19,034 nucleotides of DNA, taken from contig JADGRN010000006.1 of the NCBI GenBank assembly GCA_017880825.1, positions 1 to 19,034 of the forward strand, in the 5' to 3' direction. The notes beneath the pieces were generated by a model. It was not told the DNA's origin, ran no database searches, and saw only the letters and a program-made list of their open reading frames with translations. A program made the translations under genes and the position numbers. This document shows positions 8,123 to 15,816 of this stretch, in pieces (position 1 is the stretch's first letter; every line of letters begins with the position of its first letter). This stretch comes from Methylophilaceae bacterium (GTDB lineage Bacteria; Pseudomonadota; Gammaproteobacteria; Burkholderiales; Methylophilaceae).

Positions 8123-8224
8123 GTGTCAACCATTTGCCCTCAATGCAACGCGGTATTTCATAAAATTTCTGGTGTCCTGTTTGCACTAATGGATAAGATC
8201 GCTGAATCTGTGAACAAACATTAG
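8123..8224 (+). CDS. Doubtful small ORF with a zinc-ribbon-like CPQC motif
   Basis: GTG start, 33 codons, stop TAG. The N-terminus VSTICPQCNAVF carries a CxxC knuckle followed by Phe, as in MJ0042-type zinc ribbons, then a hydrophobic/charged tail. AAGGA (8108-8112) lies 10 nt before the GTG and overlaps the TAA of a 19-codon ORF beginning at ATG 8050 (MDFFKKIMPG...). Only one CxxC pair is present, so a complete zinc ribbon cannot form alone. It may be a remnant of a larger gene or chance; I do not recognise a homologue. Confidence 0.2.
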   Translation: MSTICPQCNAVFHKISGVLFALMDKIAESVNKH

Positions 8225-8351
8225 GCTTTAGTGCGGTAAATGTCCGACCAGGATATTACACCTGTCCTCGTTTGTTGCCGGCAGCTTATCCTACGCCTGC
8301 TGCGTCTTTCGGGTAACTATGAGATTCTAACTTGAGTCAGAATGACAAATT

Positions 8352-8373
8352 GGGACTTAATTAGAGGTTCCTT
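8352..8373 (+). repeat. 22-bp dispersed repeat, copy 2
   Basis: The core CTTAATTAGAGGTTCCTT, preceded by GGGA, differs from copy 1 at two positions over 22 bp. It ends 23 bp before the TTG start of the L,D-transpeptidase and lies in the same direction as that gene. Confidence 0.7.
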
Positions 8374-8396
8374 GGCTTGGCCGGAAAGTGGCATGA

Positions 8397-9326
8397 TTGA
8401 TTAATAAACATTTAATTTTGTTATGGACCCTGGTTGCAGGAGGACTCTGCTTCGCTGGTTCATCATCAGTCAGTGCGGAATCTGCCATTCCCTTGACGCC
8501 TGTTCCGGCGGTGATAGGCACCAAGTTTGAATATACAGTGCAACCTGGCGATCATTTGACCAAGATCGGTGCACGTTTTGCCGTGGAGGCAGTGGTGCTG
8601 GCGCGTGAGAACGGCCTAAAATACAATGCTGCCATAAAACCGGGGCAAACACTGGTGATTGAAAATCTCCATATTGTTCCTGAATTGCGGCAGGATGGCC
8701 TGCTCATTAATCTGCCGCAGCGCATGCTGTATTTTTTTCGTAGCGGAGAATTGCTAGCCGCATACCCGGTGGGCTTAGGCCGGCCGAACTGGCGAACGCC
8801 GAAAGGCGACTTTGTTGTGGTTGAAAAGGTAGTCAACAAGACCTGGGCTGTGCCAAAATCCATTCAGGAAGAAATGATGCGCGAAGGTCAACTGGTGAAG
8901 ACGCAAGTACCACCGGGACCGGACAATCCTCTTGGCAAACATTGGTTGGGCCTGAGCATTCCGGCGATTGGCATACACGGCACCATCGCTCCTGCCAGCA
9001 TCTACCACTTTCAAAGCCATGGCTGCATCCGCCTGCATCCTGACGACATTGAGGCCCTGTTCGAGCAAGTGGCACTGGGGGAGGAGGGCAGCATTATTTA
9101 TACGCCGGTGCTGCTTGGGGAATCCGATGGCAGGATATTTCTTGAAGTACATCGGGATATTTATCATGCGGCTGATGTCTCACTTGCAGCCGCCAAAAAA
9201 CTAGCGGAAGAATTAATGCTGACCGACCGCGTCAACTGGGACAGCGCTGCCGAGGTTGTCGAGCGCCACGAGGGATTGGCGAGAGATGTTACTTTCATGA
9301 TGGGAAACAATCATGACGATGAATGA
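8397..9326 (+). CDS. LysM-YkuD L,D-transpeptidase
   Basis: This 309-residue periplasmic enzyme should form 3-3 (mDAP-mDAP) peptidoglycan crosslinks or attach proteins to peptidoglycan. It has a signal peptide (about 1-27, ending VSAES), a LysM motif (about 45-90, YTVQPGDHLTKIG...), and a YkuD domain (about 100-240) with the signature H194 ... SHGC, catalytic C210 and the following IRL. The start is TTG 8397: GGAAAG at 8383-8388 is well placed, and the preceding in-frame codon TGA (8394) excludes anything further upstream. The overlapping ATG at 8393 is out of frame and stops after three codons. The last 14 bp overlap the next gene, a DUF882 peptidase, indicating translational coupling. Whether it crosslinks or anchors lipoprotein cannot be told. 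Confidence 0.9.
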   Translation: MINKHLILLWTLVAGGLCFAGSSSVSAESAIPLTPVPAVIGTKFEYTVQPGDHLTKIGARFAVEAVVLARENGLKYNAAIKPGQTLVIENLHIVPELRQDGLLINLPQRMLYFFRSGELLAAYPVGLGRPNWRTPKGDFVVVEKVVNKTWAVPKSIQEEMMREGQLVKTQVPPGPDNPLGKHWLGLSIPAIGIHGTIAPASIYHFQSHGCIRLHPDDIEALFEQVALGEEGSIIYTPVLLGESDGRIFLEVHRDIYHAADVSLAAAKKLAEELMLTDRVNWDSAAEVVERHEGLARDVTFMMGNNHDDE

Positions 9327-9876
9327 TCAATTTTGTAAAACACGGCGCCGCTTGCTGAAAACTGGCATGGCTTTGACATTGGCCGGGCTAGGCGCCCGCC
9401 CGGCGTTCGCTTTAGTCAACCCGATTGACACAGGCGTGCGCGAACTTGATTTCTACAACCTGCACACCGGTGAAAGCCTCAAGACTGCCTACTGGGAAAA
9501 AGGTGAATATGTGCAGGAAGCGCTGACTGATATCAACCACATTCTGCGTGATTACCGCAACAACGAGATCCTCCCGATTAAGTCACATCTGCTCGATTTG
9601 CTGCACCAGCTGCGCTTGAAGCTTGACGCCACGCAACCGATCCAGATCATTTCCGGTTACCGTTCTCCTGCCAGCAATGCTTTGCTCGCAGCCCATTCGG
9701 ATGGCGTGGCAAAAAGCAGCCTGCACATGCAGGGTATGGCGGCGGATATTCATATCGAAAGCGTATCCCTGACTCATCTGCATCGCGCCGCACTTGAATT
9801 GCAAGGTGGCGGCGTCGGCTATTACCCGAGCTCTAATTTTGTGCATGTAGATGTCGGGCGCATGCGAACCTGGTAA
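9313..9876 (+). CDS. DUF882 / MepK-like (YcbK) murein endopeptidase, Tat-exported
   Basis: This is a 187-residue protein of the DUF882 (M15-like) family. Escherichia coli MepK (YcbK) of this family is a zinc peptidase that cleaves 3-3 crosslinks. The N-terminus has a twin-arginine motif TRRRLLKTG (10-18) followed by a hydrophobic stretch and ARPAFA, so Tat export is likely. Zinc ligands are H138 and D145 in SSLHMQGMAADIHI and H178 in NFVHVDVG; SGYRSP (114-119) is also typical. It overlaps the upstream L,D-transpeptidase by 14 bp; GGGAAA lies 5 nt before ATG 9313, and ATG 9319 is an alternative. The pairing suggests a unit that makes and breaks the same bond; the exact activity is inferred. 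Confidence 0.88.
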   Translation: MTMNDQFCKTRRRLLKTGMALTLAGLGARPAFALVNPIDTGVRELDFYNLHTGESLKTAYWEKGEYVQEALTDINHILRDYRNNEILPIKSHLLDLLHQLRLKLDATQPIQIISGYRSPASNALLAAHSDGVAKSSLHMQGMAADIHIESVSLTHLHRAALELQGGGVGYYPSSNFVHVDVGRMRTW

Positions 9877-9916
9877 TACCATTTCAAAATCAAACCTGTA
9901 TTTATTGGCTTGCAAC

Positions 9917-10939
9917 ATGAAAGCTGTCGGATTATTTCGCTATTTACCCATTGATAACCCTGAATCTCTGTTGGATGTTGAATTGCCTGTGCCCAGAGCC
10001 ACAGGCCGCGACTTGCTGGTGAAAGTGCAGGCCGTTGCCGTCAATCCGGTAGACACCAAGGTACGCAGACCAAAAGACAAGGTGGAAGCCTCGCCCAAGG
10101 TATTGGGCTGGGATGCCGCCGGTGAAGTCGTTGAAGCCGGGCTCAATTGTTCATTATTCAAGATAGGTGATAAGGTCTATCACGCGGGCGAAATCGGTCG
10201 CCCCGGCTGTAATTCAGAATATCAACTCATTGATGAGCGTCTGGTTGGCCACATGCCTAAATCCTTGAGCTACGAACAGGCGGCAGCACTGCCGTTGACA
10301 GCGGTAACGGCCTGGGAATCGCTGTTTGATCGTCTCGCTATTGCATTGGATGTGCCAGCGAATCAAGGCAAGAGCATCCTCATTATTGGCGGTGCGGGCG
10401 GGGTAGGATCGATTGCGATTCAACTCGCCAGCAAGGTTGCCGGGCTTACTGTAGTGGCGAGCGCTTCACGCCCTGAAACCACAGCCTGGGTCAAGGATCT
10501 GGGCGCCGACCATGTGGTGAATCACCGCAACAATCTGGTCACGGAAATGCAGAACATTGGCCTGCCGCAAGTTGATTACATCCTCTGCAACAACGATACC
10601 GATGCCTATTTCAGCACCATGGCGGAACTCATCAAGCCCCAAGGTAAAATTTGCCTGCTGGTTGATAGCGCTAGCCCTCAGGATATTACCGTGCTTAAAG
10701 GCAAGAGTGCGACCTTAGTCTGGGAGTCGATGTTCACGCGCTCCATGTTCCAAACGCCAGATATGATAGAACAGCATCATATACTGAATCTGGTAGCTGG
10801 GCTTATCGATGACGGCACCTTAAAAACCACAGTCAATCAAGTTATGTCGCCGATCAATGCCGCCAATCTGCGCGTCGCCCATGCCAAGCTTGAGGCAGGG
10901 ACTACGATAGGAAAAATCGTGCTGTGCGGCTGGAAATAA
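9917..10939 (+). CDS. Zinc-independent MDR oxidoreductase (quinone-reductase-like)
   Basis: This 340-residue medium-chain dehydrogenase/reductase has a GroES-like N-terminal domain (about 28-115), the nucleotide-binding motif IIGGAGGVGSIAIQLA (156-171) and an ADH C-terminal domain. The structural four-Cys zinc loop and the Cys/His catalytic zinc set are not present, so it probably acts as an NAD(P)H-dependent quinone or enone reductase of the zinc-type alcohol dehydrogenase-like subgroup. ATG 9917 was chosen because MKAVGLFRY matches the family's start; the frame is open back to ATG 9851, inside the upstream gene. It lies 40 bp after the MepK-like gene and could be cotranscribed, though no functional link is evident. 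Substrate is unknown. Confidence 0.85.
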   Translation: MKAVGLFRYLPIDNPESLLDVELPVPRATGRDLLVKVQAVAVNPVDTKVRRPKDKVEASPKVLGWDAAGEVVEAGLNCSLFKIGDKVYHAGEIGRPGCNSEYQLIDERLVGHMPKSLSYEQAAALPLTAVTAWESLFDRLAIALDVPANQGKSILIIGGAGGVGSIAIQLASKVAGLTVVASASRPETTAWVKDLGADHVVNHRNNLVTEMQNIGLPQVDYILCNNDTDAYFSTMAELIKPQGKICLLVDSASPQDITVLKGKSATLVWESMFTRSMFQTPDMIEQHHILNLVAGLIDDGTLKTTVNQVMSPINAANLRVAHAKLEAGTTIGKIVLCGWK

Positions 10940-11115
10940 CTCTAAATTCTGTTGTGCCCAAAAGCATGCATTTGGCGTGATGGGTGAAAGGGTAGGGTAA
11001 AATATTGCACCTAACCCAGAATGGAATGTAATCAAAGCGGCTGACCTCTCTTGAAATTATTCAAAGTTCAAGGCACGATGCGGCACTTAATGGATTGTAT
11101 TGCTATAACGCCAAT

Positions 11116-11175
11116 ATGTTTTTCAACAAAATTTTTCTAATGCGCTTGTTTGCTCGGCAGGGTTGGCTCAAGTGA
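11116..11175 (+). CDS. Possible 19-codon ORF overlapping the cimA start
   Basis: It encodes MFFNKIFLMRLFARQGWLK and stops with a TGA that overlaps the cimA GTG (GTGA at 11172-11175). The arrangement is classic for translational coupling. The peptide holds four Phe, three Leu and one Ile, but no run of regulatory codons. It has no recognisable Shine-Dalgarno sequence, and no attenuator terminator is visible downstream, so it could be chance. Confidence 0.25.
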   Translation: MFFNKIFLMRLFARQGWLK

Positions 11176-12755
11176 CACGCGTTTTTGCCTATGACTCTAC
11201 CTTGCGCGATGGCGCCCAAGCGCAGGGGATATCCTTTTCGGTAGAGGACAAGATCAAGATCGTCCAACGCCTGGATGAACTTGGTGTGAGTTATATCGAA
11301 GCCGGCAATCCCGGCTCCAACCCCAAGGATATGGAATTCTTCAGGCGTGTCGCCGACCTCAAGCTCAACAACGCCAAAATTATCGCTTTTGGTAGTACAC
11401 GCAAAGTGAAAGTTGCCGTTGAACAGGACAAGAATGTTCAGTCCCTGCTTGACGCAGCTACGCCCGCGGTTGCCATATTCGGTAAGAGCTGGGATTATCA
11501 GGTGACCGACATCCTGCGTACCACGCTGGATGAAAACCTGAAAATGATCGGTGATACCATCAGCTTCCTCAAGCGACATGGCAAGGAGGTGGTGTTCGAT
11601 GCCGAACATTTCTTTGATGGCTACAAGGCTAACCCCGATTACGCCTTGCAAACGCTCAAGGCTGCAGCTGACGCAGGTGCTGACACGTTATGCCTGTGCG
11701 ATACCAATGGCGGCACCTTCCCGAGCGATGTCTACACCATCACCGAGAAAGCGGTGCAGCAGTTCAAGGTGCAAATCGGCATTCATTGCCACAATGATTC
11801 AGAAATGGCAGTGGCCAACTCCGTGGCCGCTGTGCAGGCAGGCGCAAGGCAAGTGCAGGGTACCATTAACGGTATCGGCGAGCGTTGCGGTAACGCCAAC
11901 CTGTGTTCGATTATCCCCAACTTGCAGCTTAAGCTGGGGCTTAAATGCATACCTGATGAAAACATGAACAAGCTGACCTCGGTTGCGCGCTATGTGAGTG
12001 AAATCGCAAACACTACCTACAATGAGAAGGCGGCTTACGTAGGCAACGATGCTTTCTCGCACAAGGGGGGCATGCATATTGATGCGGTGAGCAAAAACCC
12101 TGTTTCCTATGAACACATTAATCCCGAGGTTGTCGGAAATAGCCGCCATATCCTGGTGTCCGAAGTAGCGGGGCGCAGCGCATTATTAGCCAAAATCAGG
12201 CAGGTTGATCCCTCGCTTAACAAGGATTCCGCAGAAATCAAGCACATATTGGATCACTTAAAAGACCTTGAGCATGAAGGCTATCAGTTTGAGACCGCAG
12301 AGAGTTCATTCCAACTGATGGTGCGCAAGCTGCTCGGCAAGCACCGGCCGTTTTTTGATTTGCATGAATATGAAGTCAATATCCACGAGCCTTCGGCGAA
12401 CGGCATTAATTCATCTGTGCTCATCAAAATCTCGGTAGATGGCCAGGAAGAAGTTACCGCAGCAGAGGGCGATGGGCCGGTGAATGCGCTGGATAAAGCC
12501 GTGCGCAAAGCATTGGAACGCTTTTATCCGGCGATTGGTGAGATCAAGCTGACTGATTACAAGGTGCGCGTGCTTGATTCCGACAAGGCGTCTGCGGCAA
12601 AGGTGCGCGTGCTGATTGAATCCAGAGACCAACATGAAAGCTGGACCACAATCGGCGTTTCTACTGACATTGTCGATGCTTCATGGCGCGCCTTGATCGA
12701 CTCGATAGAGTACAAACTGGTGCGCGATGAGGAACGTCAGTTCCTGGCTGTTTAA
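11172..12755 (+). CDS. cimA: (R)-citramalate synthase CimA
   Basis: CimA condenses pyruvate with acetyl-CoA to (R)-citramalate, the entry to threonine-independent isoleucine synthesis. The 527-residue protein has an HMGL-like TIM barrel (about 1-275) with YDSTLRDGAQ (metal-binding Asp and Arg), IHCHND (H205 and H207) and GTINGIGERCGN, followed by KGGMHIDA and a C-terminal LeuA-type dimer/regulatory domain (about 385-520). Length and the RDGAQA...SFSVEDKIKI opening fit the Geobacter-type citramalate synthase, not the shorter 2-isopropylmalate synthase. GTG 11172 is preferred over TTG 11163: AGGG (11159-11162) lies 9 nt before the GTG but touches the TTG. Downstream leuC-leuD-leuB encode the enzymes that process citramalate. 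The C-terminal domain suggests feedback control by an amino acid, presumably isoleucine. The stop overlaps the convergent regulator by 4 bp. Confidence 0.9.
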   Translation: MTRVFAYDSTLRDGAQAQGISFSVEDKIKIVQRLDELGVSYIEAGNPGSNPKDMEFFRRVADLKLNNAKIIAFGSTRKVKVAVEQDKNVQSLLDAATPAVAIFGKSWDYQVTDILRTTLDENLKMIGDTISFLKRHGKEVVFDAEHFFDGYKANPDYALQTLKAAADAGADTLCLCDTNGGTFPSDVYTITEKAVQQFKVQIGIHCHNDSEMAVANSVAAVQAGARQVQGTINGIGERCGNANLCSIIPNLQLKLGLKCIPDENMNKLTSVARYVSEIANTTYNEKAAYVGNDAFSHKGGMHIDAVSKNPVSYEHINPEVVGNSRHILVSEVAGRSALLAKIRQVDPSLNKDSAEIKHILDHLKDLEHEGYQFETAESSFQLMVRKLLGKHRPFFDLHEYEVNIHEPSANGINSSVLIKISVDGQEEVTAAEGDGPVNALDKAVRKALERFYPAIGEIKLTDYKVRVLDSDKASAAKVRVLIESRDQHESWTTIGVSTDIVDASWRALIDSIEYKLVRDEERQFLAV

Positions 12756-13558
12756 GGTGTGGTTTGCTGTAATGGTTTCAGCAATACCAGTTTTAACTGG
12801 TCTTGATCTACAGGCCTCAAAGTGAATTGCTGATAGCTGATTAAGCCTTGCTTGGGATGATTGAACGAACGCTGACCACCCTGGCGTTCCAACACATCAT
12901 GCTGTTGCCAGAATCTTGCGAACTCTGGACTGGACTGCGTAAGTTCTGCCACCAGCCTTTGCAATGCAGGCTCTTCCAGCCGGCTACGGCAATCCGCACG
13001 AAACTCGGCAACGATGCGGCGCGCGCGCACCTCCCAATTCACCACAAAGTCTTTGGCTTGCGGCATCAGGAAAACGAATTTCAGCAGATTGGGAGTAGGG
13101 CTATCTTTTTTTAGTGGTTGATCCAGCCAGCCGCTGAATAGATTCGCTGCCAGCTGATTCCATGCAAGCAGATCCCAATAGCGGCCCATGACATAGGCTG
13201 GAATAGCGATATCTGCTAGCATGCTAATTAATTCATCGGGTGCTGCATCCTGCTCATCTCTATGCGAGCCCTTGGGGTCGCGCCGACCTGCCATTTCAAA
13301 CAGGTAGTCGCGCTCCGAACGCGAAAGCTTGAGCACCTGCGACAGTCGGTCGAGGGCATCCGCAGAGACATTGACTTCACGGCCTTGCTCAATCCAGGTG
13401 TACCAGGTGGGACTGATGCCTGCGAGTTGCGCAACTTCTTCGCGCCGTAAGCCTTTGGTGCGACGGCGATTTCCCACCGGGAAACCAAATTCCTCGGGGG
13501 CAGAGCGCTGGCGTAAAACCTGCAAAAAATCCCCTAATTCCTTGCGACGAGTATCCAT
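12752..13558 (-). CDS. XRE-family regulator with MmyB-like ligand-binding domain
   Basis: This 268-residue transcription factor has an N-terminal helix-turn-helix (about 34-80) with the hallmark LRREEVAQLAGISPTWYTW and LEQGR-like IEQGR, then an MmyB-like C-terminal ligand-binding domain (about 107-262; AYVMGRYWDLLAWN is typical). The ligand is unknown; some family members bind fatty acids or related molecules. It is divergent from leuC across 174 bp rich in palindromes, and convergent with cimA. These regulators usually control themselves and a divergent neighbour, often an SDR or MDR oxidoreductase, so control of leuC is possible but not shown. Its start codon lies 2 bp from repeat copy 3. 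The ATG is the only good start; no strong Shine-Dalgarno sequence is seen. Confidence 0.88.
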   Translation of the reverse strand: MDTRRKELGDFLQVLRQRSAPEEFGFPVGNRRRTKGLRREEVAQLAGISPTWYTWIEQGREVNVSADALDRLSQVLKLSRSERDYLFEMAGRRDPKGSHRDEQDAAPDELISMLADIAIPAYVMGRYWDLLAWNQLAANLFSGWLDQPLKKDSPTPNLLKFVFLMPQAKDFVVNWEVRARRIVAEFRADCRSRLEEPALQRLVAELTQSSPEFARFWQQHDVLERQGGQRSFNHPKQGLISYQQFTLRPVDQDQLKLVLLKPLQQTTP

Positions 13559-13560
13559 AT

Positions 13561-13582
13561 CGGGCTTAATCAGAGGTTCCTT
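13561..13582 (+). repeat. 22-bp dispersed repeat, copy 3
   Basis: The core CTTAATCAGAGGTTCCTT is identical to copy 1 except for one base; the flanking GGGA reads CGGG here. It starts 2 bp upstream of the XRE regulator ATG, which is read on the opposite strand, so it lies in that gene's 5' untranslated region in inverted orientation compared with copies 1 and 2. Confidence 0.7.
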
Positions 13583-13591
13583 AAGTTAAGC

Positions 13592-13612
13592 TATTAACGT
13601 TAATACTAGTAT
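13592..13612. promoter_or_regulatory. Overlapping palindromes, candidate operator of the XRE regulator
   Basis: A perfect 14-bp palindrome TATTAACGTTAATA (13592-13605) overlaps a perfect 10-bp palindrome ATACTAGTAT (13603-13612). On the minus strand, TGTTATACT (13608-13616) forms an extended -10 box for the regulator gene, which would put its transcription start near 13600, inside the first palindrome. That is the position expected for an autorepressor site. A further inverted repeat TAACA (13612-13616) / TGTTA (13625-13629) follows. Confidence 0.4.
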
Positions 13613-13623
13613 AACAGCTATTA

Positions 13624-13652
13624 TTGTTACGGTATGAATATGCATATATCCT
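13624..13652 (+). promoter_or_regulatory. Putative leuC promoter
   Basis: TTGTTA (13624-13629) and TATCCT (13647-13652) are separated by 17 bp; each matches four of six consensus positions. The spacer contains the palindrome ATATGCATAT (13638-13647). The implied leader is about 75 nt and includes a GGACT (13677-13681) / AGTCC (13695-13699) hairpin. No leader peptide rich in Leu codons is seen. Confidence 0.3.
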
Positions 13653-13732
13653 GTATACCAATCCAAGTAAAAGCAGGGACTGCATGGATTAAATAGTCCA
13701 GGTAAGTTATTGAAATCATTCTAGGAGTTTCT

Positions 13733-15142
13733 ATGGCTGGCAAAACACTTTACGACAAATTGTGGGAATCGCACGTCGTCCGCGAGGAATCCGACGGTAC
13801 CTGCTTGCTCTATATCGATCGCCATCTGGTGCATGAAGTCACCAGCGCGCAGGCCTATGAAGGCATGCGCTTGGCAGGGCGCAAGATCTGGCGCAAGGGT
13901 TCCGTGGTGGCCAACCCTGACCACAATACACCTACCAAAGACTGGGACAAGGGCATTGAAGATCCGATTTCCCGTTTGCAGGTAGAAACCCTGGATAGCA
14001 ATATCAAGGAATTCGGCGCGCTGGTCTATTTCCCGTTCAAGAACGTTAATCAGGGCATTATCCATGTGATCGGCCCGGAAAATGGCACCACGCTGCCTGG
14101 CATGACGGTGGTGTGCGGTGACAGCCATACCTCGACCCACGGTGCATTTGGCGCGTTTGCGCACGGCATCGGCACTTCAGAAGTTGAGCATGTACTGGCG
14201 ACGCAAACCTTGATCGCCAAAAAAGTCAAAAACATGCAGGTCAGAATCGAAGGCCAATTGGGGCCTGGCGTCACCGCCAAGGATGTGGCATTGGCCATGA
14301 TTGGCCGCATTGGTACCGCCGGCGGCACAGGCTACGCCATTGAATATGCAGGCTCCGTGATTCGCAACCTGTCGATGGAAGGCCGCATGACTGTCTGCAA
14401 CCTGGCGATTGAAGCCGGCGCGCGCTCCGGCATGGTAGCGCCGGATGAAAAGACCGAGGAGTATCTCAAGGGCCGCACCCACGCTCCCAAAGGCGAAAAT
14501 TGGGACAAGGCCGTAGCCTACTGGATAACATTGCGTTCCGATGATGACGCTGTGTTTGATGCGGTCGTCGTGATACGTGGTGAGGACATCGCACCTCAAG
14601 TCACCTGGGGCACTTCACCCGAGCAGGTGTTGCCGATTGGCTCACGCGTGCCTGACCCGGCAAATGAAACCGACCCGACCAAGCGCACCAGCATTGAAAA
14701 TGCGCTCAAGTATATGGGGCTCACTGCCAATACGCCTATCGACGAAATCAAGCTGGACAAAATATTTATCGGCTCTTGCACCAATTCCCGTATTGAAGAT
14801 TTGCGTGCAGCGGCCAAGGTGGTCAAGGGCAAGAAGATAGCCGCCAATATCGATCTGGCAATGGTTGTGCCGGGTTCAGGCGTGGTCAAGCGCCAGGCTG
14901 AAGCTGAGGGGCTGGACAAGATTTTCCTGGAAGCAGGGTTTGAATGGCGCGAGCCAGGCTGTTCCATGTGTCTCGCCATGAATGCCGACAGATTGGCTCC
15001 GGGTGAGCGTTGCGCTTCTACCTCCAACCGCAATTTCGAAGGTCGTCAGGGCCCAGGTGGACGTACCCACTTGGTTAGCCCAGAGATGGCTGCGGCAGCG
15101 GCAATTGCTGGCCATTTCGTCGACATTCGTACCCAACTGTAA
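13733..15142 (+). CDS. leuC: 3-isopropylmalate dehydratase large subunit LeuC
   Basis: LeuC, with LeuD, isomerises 2-isopropylmalate to 3-isopropylmalate (leucine) and citramalate to methylmalate (isoleucine branch from CimA). The 469-residue aconitase-family protein carries cluster ligands C349 (IGSCTNSR), C410 and C413 (GCSMCLAMN) for a 4Fe-4S centre, plus the conserved [13 protein letters not shown] and [19 protein letters not shown]. Length is typical. AGGAG (13723-13727), 5 nt before the ATG, is a strong ribosome-binding site. First gene of leuCDB, 15 bp before leuD. Confidence 0.97.
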   Translation: MAGKTLYDKLWESHVVREESDGTCLLYIDRHLVHEVTSAQAYEGMRLAGRKIWRKGSVVANPDHNTPTKDWDKGIEDPISRLQVETLDSNIKEFGALVYFPFKNVNQGIIHVIGPENGTTLPGMTVVCGDSHTSTHGAFGAFAHGIGTSEVEHVLATQTLIAKKVKNMQVRIEGQLGPGVTAKDVALAMIGRIGTAGGTGYAIEYAGSVIRNLSMEGRMTVCNLAIEAGARSGMVAPDEKTEEYLKGRTHAPKGENWDKAVAYWITLRSDDDAVFDAVVVIRGEDIAPQVTWGTSPEQVLPIGSRVPDPANETDPTKRTSIENALKYMGLTANTPIDEIKLDKIFIGSCTNSRIEDLRAAAKVVKGKKIAANIDLAMVVPGSGVVKRQAEAEGLDKIFLEAGFEWREPGCSMCLAMNADRLAPGERCASTSNRNFEGRQGPGGRTHLVSPEMAAAAAIAGHFVDIRTQL

Positions 15143-15157
15143 AGAGAGAATAGTCCA

Positions 15158-15796
15158 ATGAAAGCTTTCAGACAAATTGATGGGCTGGTATGCCCGCTTG
15201 ATCGCGCCAACGTGGATACAGACGCGATCATCCCCAAGCAGTTCTTGAAGTCGATCAAGCGTACAGGCTTTGGCCCCTACCTGTTCGATGAATGGCGCTA
15301 TACCAATCACGGCGAGCCCGGCATGGATTGCAGCACGCGTCCGTTGAACAAGGATTTCATGCTGAACCAGCCGCGCTACCGGAATGCACAGATTATGCTG
15401 GCGCGCGACAACTTTGGTTGCGGTTCCAGCCGCGAACATGCACCTTGGGCGATTGAAGACTATGGTTTTCAGGTGATTATCGCGCCGTCGTTTGCGGATA
15501 TTTTCTTTGGCAACTGTTACAAGAACGGCATTCTGCCTATCGTGGCTGCATCCGAGATGGTCGACAAACTGTTCAAGGATTGTGTCGCGACCGATGGCTA
15601 CCGCCTCAAGGTAGACCTTGAGGCGCAGACGGTCATCCTGCCATCGGGGGAGTCCTTCACGTTTGATATCACGCCGCACCGCAAGCATTGCCTGCTCAAC
15701 GGTCTGGATGAAATCGGTCTGACTTTGCAGCACGCTGATGAGATCAGGGCGTTTGAAGCCAAGCACAAGGCTACCCAGCCTTGGTTGTTTGAATAA
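15158..15796 (+). CDS. leuD: 3-isopropylmalate dehydratase small subunit LeuD
   Basis: This 212-residue swivel-domain subunit pairs with LeuC. It shows the opening ...[19 protein letters not shown] and the signature [16 protein letters not shown] (88-103), plus [14 protein letters not shown]. Length is normal for the bacterial LeuD. GAGAGA (15144-15149) is a usable ribosome-binding site 8 nt upstream. It lies 20 bp before leuB and is surely in the same transcript. Confidence 0.97.
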   Translation: MKAFRQIDGLVCPLDRANVDTDAIIPKQFLKSIKRTGFGPYLFDEWRYTNHGEPGMDCSTRPLNKDFMLNQPRYRNAQIMLARDNFGCGSSREHAPWAIEDYGFQVIIAPSFADIFFGNCYKNGILPIVAASEMVDKLFKDCVATDGYRLKVDLEAQTVILPSGESFTFDITPHRKHCLLNGLDEIGLTLQHADEIRAFEAKHKATQPWLFE

Positions 15797-15816
15797 TCAA
15801 TTAAAGGAAATTTGAG

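Larger units (their letters stand above)
7942..8396. other. 455-bp intergenic region between amiC and the L,D-transpeptidase
   Basis: The region is AT-rich after the amiC stop, with a near-palindromic TTTATTTTAAATAAA (7947-7961) that lacks a GC stem and is a poor terminator. It contains two GATTATA direct repeats (7971-7977, 7997-8003), a doubtful 33-codon ORF (8123-8224), a GCAGC/GCTGC inverted pair near 8280-8302, an ATTCT (8324-8328) / AGAAT (8339-8343) hairpin and the second copy of the 22-bp repeat (8352-8373). No tRNA or known RNA is recognised. It is the longest non-coding gap in the window and may be a scar of past rearrangement. Confidence 0.5.

Noticed and set aside
8004..8373. A complete 370-bp MITE with AGGAAGGCTCTG as the left partner of the repeat at 8352-8373
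   Set aside because: The match to the reverse complement of the repeat needs an insertion and breaks down after about 12 bp, so it is too weak to claim.
10984..11019. Imperfect hairpin GGGTAGGGT / ACCTAACCC as a terminator after the MDR gene
   Set aside because: The stem has central mismatches and no T-run follows.
11163..11165. TTG at 11163 as the cimA start
   Set aside because: The AGGG would touch the start codon, whereas GTG 11172 has it at a normal 9-nt spacing and gives the usual family N-terminus.
11103..11651. 182-codon minus-strand open frame over the cimA 5' end
   Set aside because: It is antisense to cimA, its sequence mirrors the CimA codons, and no ribosome-binding site is evident.
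14876..15766. 296-codon minus-strand open frame across leuC and leuD
   Set aside because: It overlaps two certain genes and shows no recognisable domain; a GC-bias shadow frame.
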